From JBBKWJ01 sp037968895 (lineage in GTDB: Bacteria; Actinomycetota; Acidimicrobiia; Acidimicrobiales; SZUA-35), in assembly GCA_037968895.1 (NCBI GenBank), contig JBBKWJ010000016.1, forward strand, positions 1 to 24,645: a stretch of 24,645 bases of DNA, in the 5' to 3' direction. The translations under genes and the position numbers were made by a program. Under the pieces are notes generated by a model. The model saw only the letters and a list, made by a program, of their open reading frames with translations, made no database searches and had not been told where the DNA came from. Positions 1-7,594 of this stretch are shown in pieces; position 1 is the first letter of the stretch; the number at the start of each line of letters is the position of its first letter.

Positions 1-984
1 CCGGTTGCCGGATTGGCCGCAATTCTGGGTTCGGGCGGTGGCGGCTTGGCCGTGATTCTGGCGGTTGCGGTGCTCGTTGGATGTGGTCAGGCGTTTGGCC
101 AACCAGTTCGTTCAGCTCTCGCACCCGCCCTTGTGCCCGCCGAGTCGTTGTTCGCAGCAATCGCCCTTATTGCGATGGCGATCACGGTCTCGATGATTGC
201 AGGGCCTGCAATCGCCCAGGGTGGGCTCTCACTAGGCGGATTCGGGTTTGCGTTCGGGCTTTCGGCCGCCTTGTTGGCGGCCGCCGCAATGGTTAGTTGG
301 ATGATTTCGCCCCAGCCTCCTGAACCGATGACGGGGACCAAAGACAGTGTTAAAGCGCAGGTCCGAGAAGGGTTCGCCCACATCCGCTCTGACCGTCGCT
401 TGGTTGTGCTCTTCGGTTTGCTCTTCTTGAGTTCGTTCACGGTGAACCCGGCCGCGATGATCACGAGCCAGGCTCATGTCAAAGAGGCGTTTGGGCGCGA
501 CGCCGCAGACGCAGGATTGCTCTTCGCGCTCATGGGTGTTGGCATGTCGATCTCGAGTGTGATTGTCATGCGCAAGGGCGATATGGCCAACAAAGATGTG
601 CTCTTTCAGAGGGCGCTGATTGGAGGCTCGTCGTCGGTAATCGTGATGGGGTTCACCCAGACCTACGCCCAGCTAGGGGTGGTCACGTTCTTCATGGGTC
701 TCTGTGGAGGGTTCTACCTCACGATGAACCAGGGTCTGATTCAGTCACTTACGCCGAAGCCACTTATGGGCCGAGTTATGGCCGTCTATTCGCTCGTGCT
801 CGCTGGGCTCAATCCCGTCGGCGCGCTGGCTCTTGGATTCATTGCGAAGGCGACCTCGCCAGCATTCACGCTGAAACTGGCTGGCATCTCGATGTGGATC
901 TGTGTGGTTTCGATCTATCTGTTCGGTCGCCACCTGCTCGCTGACCCGGCCGAGCAACGCGTCCAAGAGCGGCTGCGACGTTAG
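1..984 (+). CDS. MFS transporter, C-terminal part (5' end outside window)
   Basis: The reading frame is open from the first base of the window, so the N-terminus is missing. About 327 residues are visible. They form repeated hydrophobic segments of about 20 residues rich in Gly and Ala, separated by a basic cytoplasmic loop near the middle (a KAQVREGFAHIRSDRR-type segment), which is usual for the centre of a 12-helix major facilitator protein. The later part (ALMGVGMS, GGFYLTMNQGLIQ, GRVMAVYSLVLAGLNPVGALALG) resembles the MFS_3/EntS-like exporters. Substrate cannot be told; export of a small molecule across the inner membrane is the likely role. The stop TAG (982-984) overlaps the stop of the convergent dusB gene. 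The family call is good, the substrate unknown. Confidence 0.8.
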   Translation, partial: PVAGLAAILGSGGGGLAVILAVAVLVGCGQAFGQPVRSALAPALVPAESLFAAIALIAMAITVSMIAGPAIAQGGLSLGGFGFAFGLSAALLAAAAMVSWMISPQPPEPMTGTKDSVKAQVREGFAHIRSDRRLVVLFGLLFLSSFTVNPAAMITSQAHVKEAFGRDAADAGLLFALMGVGMSISSVIVMRKGDMANKDVLFQRALIGGSSSVIVMGFTQTYAQLGVVTFFMGLCGGFYLTMNQGLIQSLTPKPLMGRVMAVYSLVLAGLNPVGALALGFIAKATSPAFTLKLAGISMWICVVSIYLFGRHLLADPAEQRVQERLRR

Positions 985-2093
985 CCGCCAGAGGCAGCAG
1001 CGTTGTCGCCGGCTGCTGCCGCAGTGAGATCGTCGTCAGGATCGATGAGCCAGCCATCTGGGACGACAACATTTTGAGGGCCGCGGGTGTGACCACGTGC
1101 AACTCGGTAGTTGTCGACAGGGAGTTCGACATCGGGAATCGTCGCGAGAAGGTCGTCGAGCTGGCTAAGGCTCTCGACTTGGGCCAGCTGGCCCCTCACT
1201 GCAGACCCGACCGGGTAACCCTTGAGATACCAACCAGTGTGTTTGCGCATCTCGCGAATGCCCTTGGTTGGTCCAAACCATTCGGTCAGAAGCTGTGCGT
1301 GCTCGGCGAGGAGTAGCTTCACCTCGGCTGTTGTCGGCGGTAGCGGCACCTCTCTGCCGCTCAGGGCGGCGTCGAGGTGAGCGAAGAGCCATGGACGCCC
1401 AAGGCACCCGCGGCCTATCACGACGCCGTCACAGCCGGTTTCAGCCATCATTCGGACGGCGTCTTCGGCCGCCCAGATGTCGCCGTTGCCAAGCACGGGA
1501 ATCGTTGTGACGGCTTCTTTGAGCTTGGTGATGGTCGACCAGTCGGCGTCGCCCGAATAGAGCTGGGCCACCGTGCGGCCATGAAGAGCGACAGCCGCGA
1601 TGCCACTATCTTCTGCGATTCGGCCTGCATCGAGATAGGTGAGGTGGTCGTCGTCGATGCCCACTCTGAACTTCACGGTGACGGGAACAGCTCCTGCTGC
1701 GGTGACCGCCGCTTGCACGATCGAGGCGTAGAGCTTGCGCTTGTATGGGAGCGCCCCACCGCCTCCGTGCCGGGTGATCTTGCGGACGGGGCAACCGAAG
1801 TTGAGGTCGATGTGGTCGACACGTTCGTCGCCAACGAGATACTTGATGGCCTCGGAGATGTAGTGCGGGTCGACGCCCTGGAGCTGGAGGCTGCGGACCG
1901 GCTCGTCGTCGTCGAAGCTGGCGAGCTTCTCTGTCTTCTCGTTCCGCTCGCACACAGCCCGAGCCGAAATCATCTCACTGACGTACAGGCCGCCTCCGTA
2001 GCGACGGCATAACCGTCGGAACGGCGCGTTGGTGACGCCCGCCATTGGGGCGAGCACAACGGGTGTCTCCAGATTGATGGGTCCGATCTTCAC
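981..2093 (-). CDS. dusB: tRNA-dihydrouridine synthase, DusB/NifR3 type
   Basis: FMN-dependent enzyme that reduces specific uridines in the tRNA D-loop to dihydrouridine. The 370-residue product has the family layout. The N-terminal FMN-barrel strand is APMAGVTNAPFRRL (residues 15-28), the catalytic-cysteine motif LNFGCP carries Cys101, a glycine-rich segment follows, and barrel motifs VTVKFRVG, VALHGRT, VLGNGDI and GVVIGRGCLGRPW come in order. The helical C-terminal tRNA-binding part contains MRKHTGWYLKGYP. The start is GTG at 2093 (CAC on the plus strand); no clear Shine-Dalgarno sequence or TANNNT box precedes it. An acidic, Ala-rich tail ends the protein. It converges on the MFS gene with overlapping stop codons (TTAG at 981-984). 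Confidence 0.93.
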   Translation of the reverse strand: MKIGPINLETPVVLAPMAGVTNAPFRRLCRRYGGGLYVSEMISARAVCERNEKTEKLASFDDDEPVRSLQLQGVDPHYISEAIKYLVGDERVDHIDLNFGCPVRKITRHGGGGALPYKRKLYASIVQAAVTAAGAVPVTVKFRVGIDDDHLTYLDAGRIAEDSGIAAVALHGRTVAQLYSGDADWSTITKLKEAVTTIPVLGNGDIWAAEDAVRMMAETGCDGVVIGRGCLGRPWLFAHLDAALSGREVPLPPTTAEVKLLLAEHAQLLTEWFGPTKGIREMRKHTGWYLKGYPVGSAVRGQLAQVESLSQLDDLLATIPDVELPVDNYRVARGHTRGPQNVVVPDGWLIDPDDDLTAAAAGDNAAASGG

Positions 2094-2180
2094 CCAGACA
2101 GGATGCCACTGATGGACCCAGAATGCGGTGGAGGGCCTTTGCGAGCCCCCGGCGAATCGAGAGATTCATTTTCCTGGAGA

Positions 2181-2184
2181 GGAG
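2181..2184 (+). promoter_or_regulatory. Shine-Dalgarno for the lipoprotein gene at GTG 2192
   Basis: GGAG, preceded by a second GGAG at 2176-2179, lies 7 nt before GTG 2192. This is close to ideal spacing and favours that GTG over the downstream ATG at 2264, which has only a G-run and a GAGG one base away. Confidence 0.5.
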
Positions 2185-2191
2185 AATAATT

Positions 2192-3037
2192 GTGACGGTT
2201 TGCAACCGTTGCGGCGGCCGACGGCTCGAAGAGAGTAAGAAGACAGAACCGGGGGGCCGAGGTATGAGCGCTGAGTATTGGTACGTGGGATTTGGGATGG
2301 CGATGTGTCTCGCCGCCGCAGGATGTGGATCGTCCACGGATGATTTCGCGGCTAGTAACGATGAGGCAGTGGCAGCACTGGCGTCGACAACGGAACCTGA
2401 GGCCGTCGCAACGAGTGAGTTGGTAGCAACCACTGAGGTGGATACAACTGACCCCGAGGTGACCACGCCAGATCAACGGGAGTATCGCCGACTTGGCAAC
2501 GGACCCCTGAAAGCCGGGTGGTACCAAACCGGCACGGCGATCCCGATTCGATTTCAGGTCTATGAGACTGGAGGATCGAGGTTTGCGCATTACGCCCATT
2601 CGATGTGGTATTCCGACATTTTCTTGGGGTCAGAGGTCGCCGACGAACTTGAACCCAGTGGTGCGTTCGCAGTGGCGGAAGCGGGGCAGAGCCCTGCCGG
2701 TGTTGCCGACACGCTGATCGCCTCGGCGGATCAGCGCATCGCGTTCGAGCGCGAAGATGGTGAGTTTCGAGGGGCCCCAGCAGTGATTCTTAAGGGGCAA
2801 AATGCCTCAACTGAAATAGGAGAACTCGACAATTCGCGAACGATCCTGCTGAGCACGGGGATTGAGTCAGACATATACGTCACGAGTGTTCCCGAGCGGC
2901 AGTACCTGATCTATATCTTTGCGGTCGATGATTGGGTAGTCGTCGTTGACTTTGATGCAAACCCAGCGGACTTTGACGAAGGGCTGGCAACATTCGCCCC
3001 CGTCTTTGAATCCCTAGAGTTTGGAGAATTGGAGTAG
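2192..3037 (+). CDS. Putative lipoprotein of unknown function (sigma/anti-sigma cassette)
   Basis: I do not recognise a family. A hydrophobic stretch ending in CLAAAGC gives a plausible lipobox, with the lipidated Cys at residue 45 if GTG 2192 is used, or residue 21 from ATG 2264. A Thr/Glu/Ala-rich linker of about 45 residues follows, then a globular domain of about 190 residues with Trp/Tyr-rich strands. The GTG start is preferred because of its strong Shine-Dalgarno, and because the shorter form would have a signal peptide with no positive charge; the longer n-region holds Arg-Arg and Lys-Lys, and also a CxxC pair. The stop is 5 bp before the sigma factor start, so co-transcription and an envelope-sensing or reporting role with that pair are inferred. 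The start remains uncertain. Confidence 0.6.
   Translation: MTVCNRCGGRRLEESKKTEPGGRGMSAEYWYVGFGMAMCLAAAGCGSSTDDFAASNDEAVAALASTTEPEAVATSELVATTEVDTTDPEVTTPDQREYRRLGNGPLKAGWYQTGTAIPIRFQVYETGGSRFAHYAHSMWYSDIFLGSEVADELEPSGAFAVAEAGQSPAGVADTLIASADQRIAFEREDGEFRGAPAVILKGQNASTEIGELDNSRTILLSTGIESDIYVTSVPERQYLIYIFAVDDWVVVVDFDANPADFDEGLATFAPVFESLEFGELE
2195..2209 (+). repeat. Perfect short palindrome near the lipoprotein start
   Basis: ACGGTT-TGC-AACCGT is a perfect 6-bp inverted repeat with a 3-nt centre. It lies just downstream of GTG 2192, or 54 bp upstream of ATG 2264 if that is the real start. It could be an operator half-site pair or a small RNA hairpin. No function is shown. Confidence 0.4.
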
Positions 3038-3042
3038 AGCTA

Positions 3043-3507
3043 TTGGACGATGAGCGCCTTGCCGACCTTTTCGAGGCTGAGTTTGCCCGGATGGTTGCCC
3101 TGGCGCGCGCGTTGTCCCATGACGCGGCCGATGTGGAGGACGTTGTGATGGATGCTTTTCTAGAGACTGCGCGACGACTAGATTCGATCTCCAATCCGGG
3201 CGGCTATTTGCAGGTCGCGGTGGTTCACGGGGCGCGGCGTCGCTATCGAAATAGCGAGAATCGGAAGCGGATCCGGAAGGCACACATGACGTCGCTTCAG
3301 TCAGCCGAGTCTGAGTGGATGAACGAACACTACGTCGATGATCTTCTCGAATCACTGTCCGAACAGCAGCACACCGCAGTCGTGCTCGTCTATTACCTGC
3401 GGATGACCTATCGCGAGGCGGGCGAGTTGATGGATTGCCCTACCGGCACGGTGAAATCGCTTGTTCACCGTGCGCTTGGTCAGTTGCGAATGCAGATCGT
3501 GCCATGA
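3043..3507 (+). CDS. ECF-type (sigma-70 family) RNA polymerase sigma factor
   Basis: The 154-residue protein has the two-domain ECF layout. Region 2 spans about residues 8-65 (LFEAEFARMVALARALS, then DVEDVVMDAFLETARRL and the GGYLQVAVVHGARRRYR helix). Region 4 spans about 100-152, with LSEQQHTAVVLVYYLRMTYREAGELM and the recognition helix around TGTVKSLVHRALGQLR. It should direct RNA polymerase to a small regulon. The start is TTG at 3043, with GGAG at 3031-3034 eight bases upstream; the nearby ATG is out of frame. It overlaps the next gene by ATGA, an arrangement typical of sigma/anti-sigma pairs. No promoter was identified. Confidence 0.88.
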   Translation: MDDERLADLFEAEFARMVALARALSHDAADVEDVVMDAFLETARRLDSISNPGGYLQVAVVHGARRRYRNSENRKRIRKAHMTSLQSAESEWMNEHYVDDLLESLSEQQHTAVVLVYYLRMTYREAGELMDCPTGTVKSLVHRALGQLRMQIVP

Positions 3508-4202
3508 TCGATAAGGGACTCGAAGAAGCCGTCGCCAGCCGCCTCAATGAGCTGAGTCGTGATGTCCCTGACATCGACGCGATGAAGGAGCGGATTCGTA
3601 ACTCGCTCACTGTCGAGACGGAACAGCAGACGAGCGCCCCTCGTATTTCGCGCCGTCTTTGGCTCACTGCTGCGGCCGCGATCTTGATGTGCGGCAGTTT
3701 GATCTTGGCTGGTTTGGCCAGCCGCCAGGATGGCGAGAGCTTGATTGCGGCGGGGCCAGGGGACAGCACGCCACGCGCATCAGCGGACGTGACGGTCTAC
3801 CCGTCGTGGCGGTTTGACAATGTGCGAAACCAGGCACGTCAAGCTGATCCAAACCAGGGTTCGCGAGTGTTTGAGATTCCAGCGACGGCAGAAGAAGTTG
3901 TCGAGACACTCACTGACAATCTGTTTGATGTTGACGTAACGTCAGTTGAGGACGCAGCGTTCGCCGGGCTTGAGACGACCCTTGTTTCGATGGAGACTCG
4001 TCGGGGCACCACGCTGGTCGGGTTCACGTTGTCCGAGGGGTTTACTCTTAGTGCCCCGAACGTTGATCGCTCGTTCCGAATCCACCTGGTGTCGACTGAA
4101 ACGGGCGTCGTTGCCTTCTGGTTCGATACACCACGGGCCGAAATTGAAGCCGCGATGGGTGCGGCTGAAATTGAGGTTACAGCAGCGCTGCTCGGCGACT
4201 AG
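3504..4202 (+). CDS. Single-pass membrane protein, probable anti-sigma factor
   Basis: The start ATG overlaps the sigma factor stop (ATGA, 3504-3507), giving 232 residues. A charged N-terminal cytoplasmic segment of about 50 residues precedes one transmembrane helix at about residues 52-72. The rest, about 160 residues, should lie outside the membrane. Position directly after an ECF sigma gene and this topology suggest an anti-sigma factor that holds the sigma factor at the membrane. The N-terminal part has no Cys/His zinc motif, so it is not a ZAS-type anti-sigma, and I see no match to a named family. The outer domain ends in a conserved-looking alpha/beta segment (RIHLVSTETGVVAFWFDTP). Function is inferred from context. 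Confidence 0.65.
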   Translation: MIDKGLEEAVASRLNELSRDVPDIDAMKERIRNSLTVETEQQTSAPRISRRLWLTAAAAILMCGSLILAGLASRQDGESLIAAGPGDSTPRASADVTVYPSWRFDNVRNQARQADPNQGSRVFEIPATAEEVVETLTDNLFDVDVTSVEDAAFAGLETTLVSMETRRGTTLVGFTLSEGFTLSAPNVDRSFRIHLVSTETGVVAFWFDTPRAEIEAAMGAAEIEVTAALLGD

Positions 4203-4235
4203 AGCCACCGTGTGGCGAACCAATCCGTCGTGTCG

Positions 4236-4241
4236 TAATGT
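4236..4241 (+). promoter_or_regulatory. Candidate -10 box (TAATGT) for a leaderless SDR mRNA
   Basis: TAATGT fits the actinobacterial TANNNT -10 pattern and lies 7 bp before ATG 4249, which places the transcription start at or next to the start codon. No Shine-Dalgarno is present. No convincing -35 box was seen. Confidence 0.5.
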
Positions 4242-4248
4242 CCGCTGC

Positions 4249-5136
4249 ATGACAATCGCAGTGGTAACTGGCAGCAACTCTGGCATTGGTCGTTCAACGG
4301 CCATCGACCTCGCAAAGCGAGGCTGGACCGTCTACGGCACCATGCGTAGTCTCGACAAGGCAACCAAACTCAACGCGATGGCCGAGGCCGCTGGCGTTGT
4401 GGTGCATCCGGTTGTGTGTGATGTCACCGACACCGACTCGGTCAATCGTGCGTGTCAGGAAGTCCTCGACGCCGAAGGACGCATCGACGTGCTGGTTAAC
4501 AACGCCGGCGTCGGCGGAAACGGGGTAACCGAAGAGACGCCGATCGAGCTTTATGAGCAGGTCATGGACGCTAACGTCTATGGCATCGTTCGCTGGGTCC
4601 AGGCGGTTGCTCCCTCGATGAGGGCGCAGGGTTCCGGCTGCATCGTCAACATCTCGTCCATTGCTGGCCGGATCGCAGCCCTTGCTCAGTCGTGCTACGT
4701 CGCGTCGAAGTGGGCGGTTGAGGGCCTCAGCGAAGGGCTGGCGCAAGAGCTCGCGCCGCATGGCATCAGGGTTGTAATCATTGAACCGGGCATCGTCAAA
4801 ACTGCGATCATGGCGAAGAACGGTGGCGCACCAAATGAGACGGGAGCGTATGAGACCCCCAACCGCCGCATGATGGCGTTCTATGCGAGTGGCCTCGGTG
4901 CCCCTGGCCAGCCTGAAGAGGTCGCAGATGTCATCTTCGAGGCCGTCACCACTGACAAGCCCAAACTTCGCTGGACCTGTGGCTGGGGTGGCAATGAGCT
5001 GATCGAGGGACGATTGGCGATGTCGGATGAGGATTGGGTCGCGCTTGGGGCCATCGAAGACGACGACGAGTACGCAGTGCAGTTCGAGGAGTATTTCAAT
5101 CTCGATATTCGTCCTGGACTCGACTTCTTCAAGTAG
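4249..5136 (+). CDS. Short-chain dehydrogenase/reductase (SDR), classical type
   Basis: NAD(P)-dependent oxidoreductase with a Rossmann fold; the substrate is unknown. The 295-residue product has the cofactor motif TGSNSGIG (residues 7-14), the NNAG motif (84-87), the active-site Ser at 137 in NISSIAG, and Tyr150 with Lys154 in YVASK. CDVTD (57-61) is the usual strand-4 segment, and EPGIVKTAI is the C-terminal PG motif. An acidic extension of about 40 residues (DEDWVALGAIEDDDEY) ends the protein. The open frame runs upstream into the previous gene, but ATG 4249 begins exactly at the fold and has a TANNNT box 7 bp upstream. It stands alone between the anti-sigma gene and glgB. Confidence 0.9.
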   Translation: MTIAVVTGSNSGIGRSTAIDLAKRGWTVYGTMRSLDKATKLNAMAEAAGVVVHPVVCDVTDTDSVNRACQEVLDAEGRIDVLVNNAGVGGNGVTEETPIELYEQVMDANVYGIVRWVQAVAPSMRAQGSGCIVNISSIAGRIAALAQSCYVASKWAVEGLSEGLAQELAPHGIRVVIIEPGIVKTAIMAKNGGAPNETGAYETPNRRMMAFYASGLGAPGQPEEVADVIFEAVTTDKPKLRWTCGWGGNELIEGRLAMSDEDWVALGAIEDDDEYAVQFEEYFNLDIRPGLDFFK

Positions 5137-5198
5137 CGAGCTGAGGGAACCAGAGTTTGTTTCGACGATTTGCCTGTTCTGAGACGAACGCACACGAC

Positions 5199-5204
5199 TA
5201 GAGT
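5199..5204 (+). promoter_or_regulatory. Candidate -10 box (TAGAGT) for a leaderless glgB mRNA
   Basis: TAGAGT lies 7 bp before GTG 5212, the same geometry as at the SDR, tetR-like and GNAT genes. It supports GTG 5212 rather than TTG 5170 as the glgB start. No Shine-Dalgarno precedes either codon. Confidence 0.5.
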
Positions 5205-5211
5205 CGGCGAT

Positions 5212-7104
5212 GTGATTATTGACGAGCAGGATCGCTGGCATTTCAACGAGGGTCGACACGAGCGGCTGCACGAAGTGCTCGGAGCACTGCCTCTGAGTGA
5301 TCCTGGCGACGATGGTCGCCAGTTTGCGGTGTGGGCGCCTTCGGCCAAGAACGCCTGGGTCATCGGCGATTTTAATCACTGGACGTCTGACGAGGCCTCA
5401 CAGCTTTCGCCCCAAGAGTCGTCGGGGATCTGGGCCGGACAGATCGAACACGCACGCATCGGGCAGCGCTACAAGTTTCGTTTGGAAACGTCCGACGGCG
5501 TTTTTATCGACAAGGCCGACCCGTTTGCGGCGGCGAGCGAGTTGGCACCGGCCACTGCATCGGTGATCACCGATCTTCGTCATGAGTGGCAAGACGAAAA
5601 GTGGCTAAGCGAACGGGCCGAGCGTCAACGGCACGATAAGGCCATTTCGATCTACGAGCTTCACGTCGGCTCATGGCGTCACCCTGAGGCGTTCAGGAGC
5701 TATTACTGGGACGAGCTGGCCGAGCCGCTCGCCGATCATGTCGAGGCGTGTGGCTTCACCCACGTTGAACTCATGCCGATCATGGAGCATCCCTTCTACG
5801 GATCCTGGGGCTACCAAACCACTGGTTTCTTCGCACCAACCGCACGCTACGGCACCCCGCAAATGTTCATGGAATTCGTCGATGCCATGCATCAGCGCGG
5901 CATCGGGGTCATTCTCGATTGGGTTCCCTCCCACTTCCCAGCAGACGGATTTGGCCTTGCCAACTTCGACGGCACTCACCTCTTCGAGCACGCCGATCCC
6001 CGCGAAGGCTGGCACCCAGACTGGAAGAGCTACATCTTCAACTACGGCCGCCATGAGGTCCGGTCGTTCCTGGTTAGCAGCGCAATGGCCTGGGTCGAGC
6101 GATACCACATCGACGGCATCCGGGTCGATGCCGTTGCCTCAATGCTCTACCGCGACTACTCCCGCGAAGCAGGGGAGTGGATCCCCAACGAATACGGAGG
6201 TCGCGAAAACCTCGAGGCCGTGGCGTTCCTTCGCCAGCTCAACGAGACGCTCGGTGCCGAGCACCCTGATGTCCTTACGATCGCCGAAGAGTCGACCGCG
6301 TGGCCAGGTGTTACCCGGCCCTCTGCCGATGGCGGACTCGGATTCCACTACAAGTGGGACATGGGCTGGATGCACGACACGCTCAAATATTTCGACACCG
6401 ACCCCGTCCACCGTCGTTACCACCACGACGAAATTACCTTCCGTGGCGTCTATGCGTTTAGCGAGAATTACGTGCTGCCGTTGTCTCACGACGAGGTGAC
6501 CCACGGCAAGGGGTCGATTCTGAGCAAAATGCCAGGCGACGAATGGAGCAAGTTTGCGAACCTTCGCCTTCTCTACGCCAACCAGTGGCTCAACCCCGGC
6601 AAGAAGCTCCTATTCATGGGCCAAGAGTTTGGTCAGGGCCCTGAATGGAATCACGATCAGCAGTTGGCGTGGGGTCAGCTCGATGACTCCTATCACGCTC
6701 AGACGTTGCACCTCGTCAGCCGCCTCAACCAGCTCTACAAGGCCGAGCCTGCGCTGCACAACAACGAGAACGACCCAGAGGGCTTTTCGTGGATCGTTCT
6801 CGACGATGGCGAAAACTCAGTCCTCGTGTGGGAGCGCTCTGTTGTCGAAGGTGGCTCGGTGACAGGCCGACCAGTGATCTGCGTGTTTAACCAGACCCCC
6901 GTTCCGCGCAATGGCTACCGATTCGGCGTGCCGCTCGACGGCGAGTGGGAAGTGTTACTCAACACCGACGATTCTGCGTTCGGCGGAACCGATTTCATGA
7001 AAGAGAAGACGTTCGTTGCCGACGACACTGGTGCACATGGCCGCCAACACGCTCTATTACTCGATATACCGCCCCTCGCAGCCGTCGTTCTTGCGCCAAT
7101 TTAG
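5212..7104 (+). CDS. glgB: 1,4-alpha-glucan (glycogen) branching enzyme GlgB
   Basis: Cuts alpha-1,4-glucan chains and rejoins them as alpha-1,6 branches during glycogen synthesis in the cytoplasm. The 630 residues contain an N-terminal CBM48 domain (FAVWAPSAKNAWVIGDFNHW, about 42-61), then a GH13 barrel with ELHVGSW and WGYQTTGFFAPTARYG, and a C-terminal beta domain. The catalytic triad is Asp306 (GIRVDAVASMLY), Glu359 (IAEES) and Asp427 (LSHDE). The spacings of 53 and 68 residues equal those of E. coli GlgB (D405, E458, D526). The protein is shorter at the N-terminus than E. coli GlgB, lacking the extra N1 domain. GTG 5212 is preferred over TTG 5170 (644 residues) because of the -10 box 7 bp upstream. 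No other glycogen gene is in the window. Confidence 0.95.
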   Translation: MIIDEQDRWHFNEGRHERLHEVLGALPLSDPGDDGRQFAVWAPSAKNAWVIGDFNHWTSDEASQLSPQESSGIWAGQIEHARIGQRYKFRLETSDGVFIDKADPFAAASELAPATASVITDLRHEWQDEKWLSERAERQRHDKAISIYELHVGSWRHPEAFRSYYWDELAEPLADHVEACGFTHVELMPIMEHPFYGSWGYQTTGFFAPTARYGTPQMFMEFVDAMHQRGIGVILDWVPSHFPADGFGLANFDGTHLFEHADPREGWHPDWKSYIFNYGRHEVRSFLVSSAMAWVERYHIDGIRVDAVASMLYRDYSREAGEWIPNEYGGRENLEAVAFLRQLNETLGAEHPDVLTIAEESTAWPGVTRPSADGGLGFHYKWDMGWMHDTLKYFDTDPVHRRYHHDEITFRGVYAFSENYVLPLSHDEVTHGKGSILSKMPGDEWSKFANLRLLYANQWLNPGKKLLFMGQEFGQGPEWNHDQQLAWGQLDDSYHAQTLHLVSRLNQLYKAEPALHNNENDPEGFSWIVLDDGENSVLVWERSVVEGGSVTGRPVICVFNQTPVPRNGYRFGVPLDGEWEVLLNTDDSAFGGTDFMKEKTFVADDTGAHGRQHALLLDIPPLAAVVLAPI

Positions 7105-7142
7105 GCCCGCTTTCGGCCCTGTTTGCTAAAGAATCTTGCGAG

Positions 7143-7152
7143 AAAGCGCTTT
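7143..7152 (+). terminator. Weak palindrome after glgB, possible terminator
   Basis: AAAGCGCTTT is a perfect 10-bp palindrome followed by one more T, 39 bp after the glgB stop. The stem is short and there is no true T-tract, so termination here is only a possibility. Confidence 0.2.
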
Positions 7153-7192
7153 TACCACGCCGCGGACCTTGGTCTATCGCGGCAACCAGGGA

Positions 7193-7198
7193 TAGCAT
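7193..7198 (+). promoter_or_regulatory. Candidate -10 box (TAGCAT) of the nuo operon
   Basis: TAGCAT ends 8 bp before GTG 7207, and TTGGTC (7169-7174) lies 18 bp upstream as a weak -35. Transcription would start at about the nuoA start codon, giving a leaderless first gene of the complex I operon. Confidence 0.5.
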
Positions 7199-7206
7199 CA
7201 CTCACC

Positions 7207-7572
7207 GTGTCGGTCTTCCTCCGTGAGTATCTCCTTGTAGCGCTGTTTGGGCTTTTGGCTTGTGGCGTCGTTGGTGCCTTTATTGGCCTTTCGTCGTTGT
7301 TTCGGCCAGACCGCCCCTCTGCGGGAAAAAACGAGTCGTACGAATCGGGTGTCGACCCGGTTGGCGACGGCTGGTCCCAAAGCCAGATCCGCTATTACAT
7401 CTTTGCTCTGCTCTTCGTCATGTTCGACGTCGAGGCTGTCTTCATCTTCCCGTGGGCGGTGCGCCTCGAGGCGTACGGTTTGTTCGGGTTGGTAGAGATG
7501 GTGATCTTCATGTTTATCCTCGCTCTTGGGCTGGCGTATGCCTGGCGCAAGAACGTTCTCCGTTGGGTCTGA
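7207..7572 (+). CDS. nuoA: NADH-quinone oxidoreductase (complex I) subunit A
   Basis: Small membrane subunit at the junction of the peripheral and membrane arms. The 121 residues form three predicted helices (about 6-26, 66-85 and 92-112) separated by the functionally important loop. The family motifs YESGVDPVGD and RYYIFALLFVMFDVEAVFIFPW are present. GTG 7207 is chosen because it gives the usual length and N-terminus and because the -10 box lies 8 bp upstream; the frame stays open to 7123. It opens the nuo operon and is followed after 22 bp by nuoB. Confidence 0.95.
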   Translation: MSVFLREYLLVALFGLLACGVVGAFIGLSSLFRPDRPSAGKNESYESGVDPVGDGWSQSQIRYYIFALLFVMFDVEAVFIFPWAVRLEAYGLFGLVEMVIFMFILALGLAYAWRKNVLRWV

Positions 7573-7594
7573 CAGCACGAAAGAGGCACCCGAT

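Noticed and set aside
4294..5379. 361-codon open frame on the minus strand across the SDR gene
   Set aside because: It is antisense to a gene with full SDR motifs, and its translation shows no family signature; it arises from codon bias.
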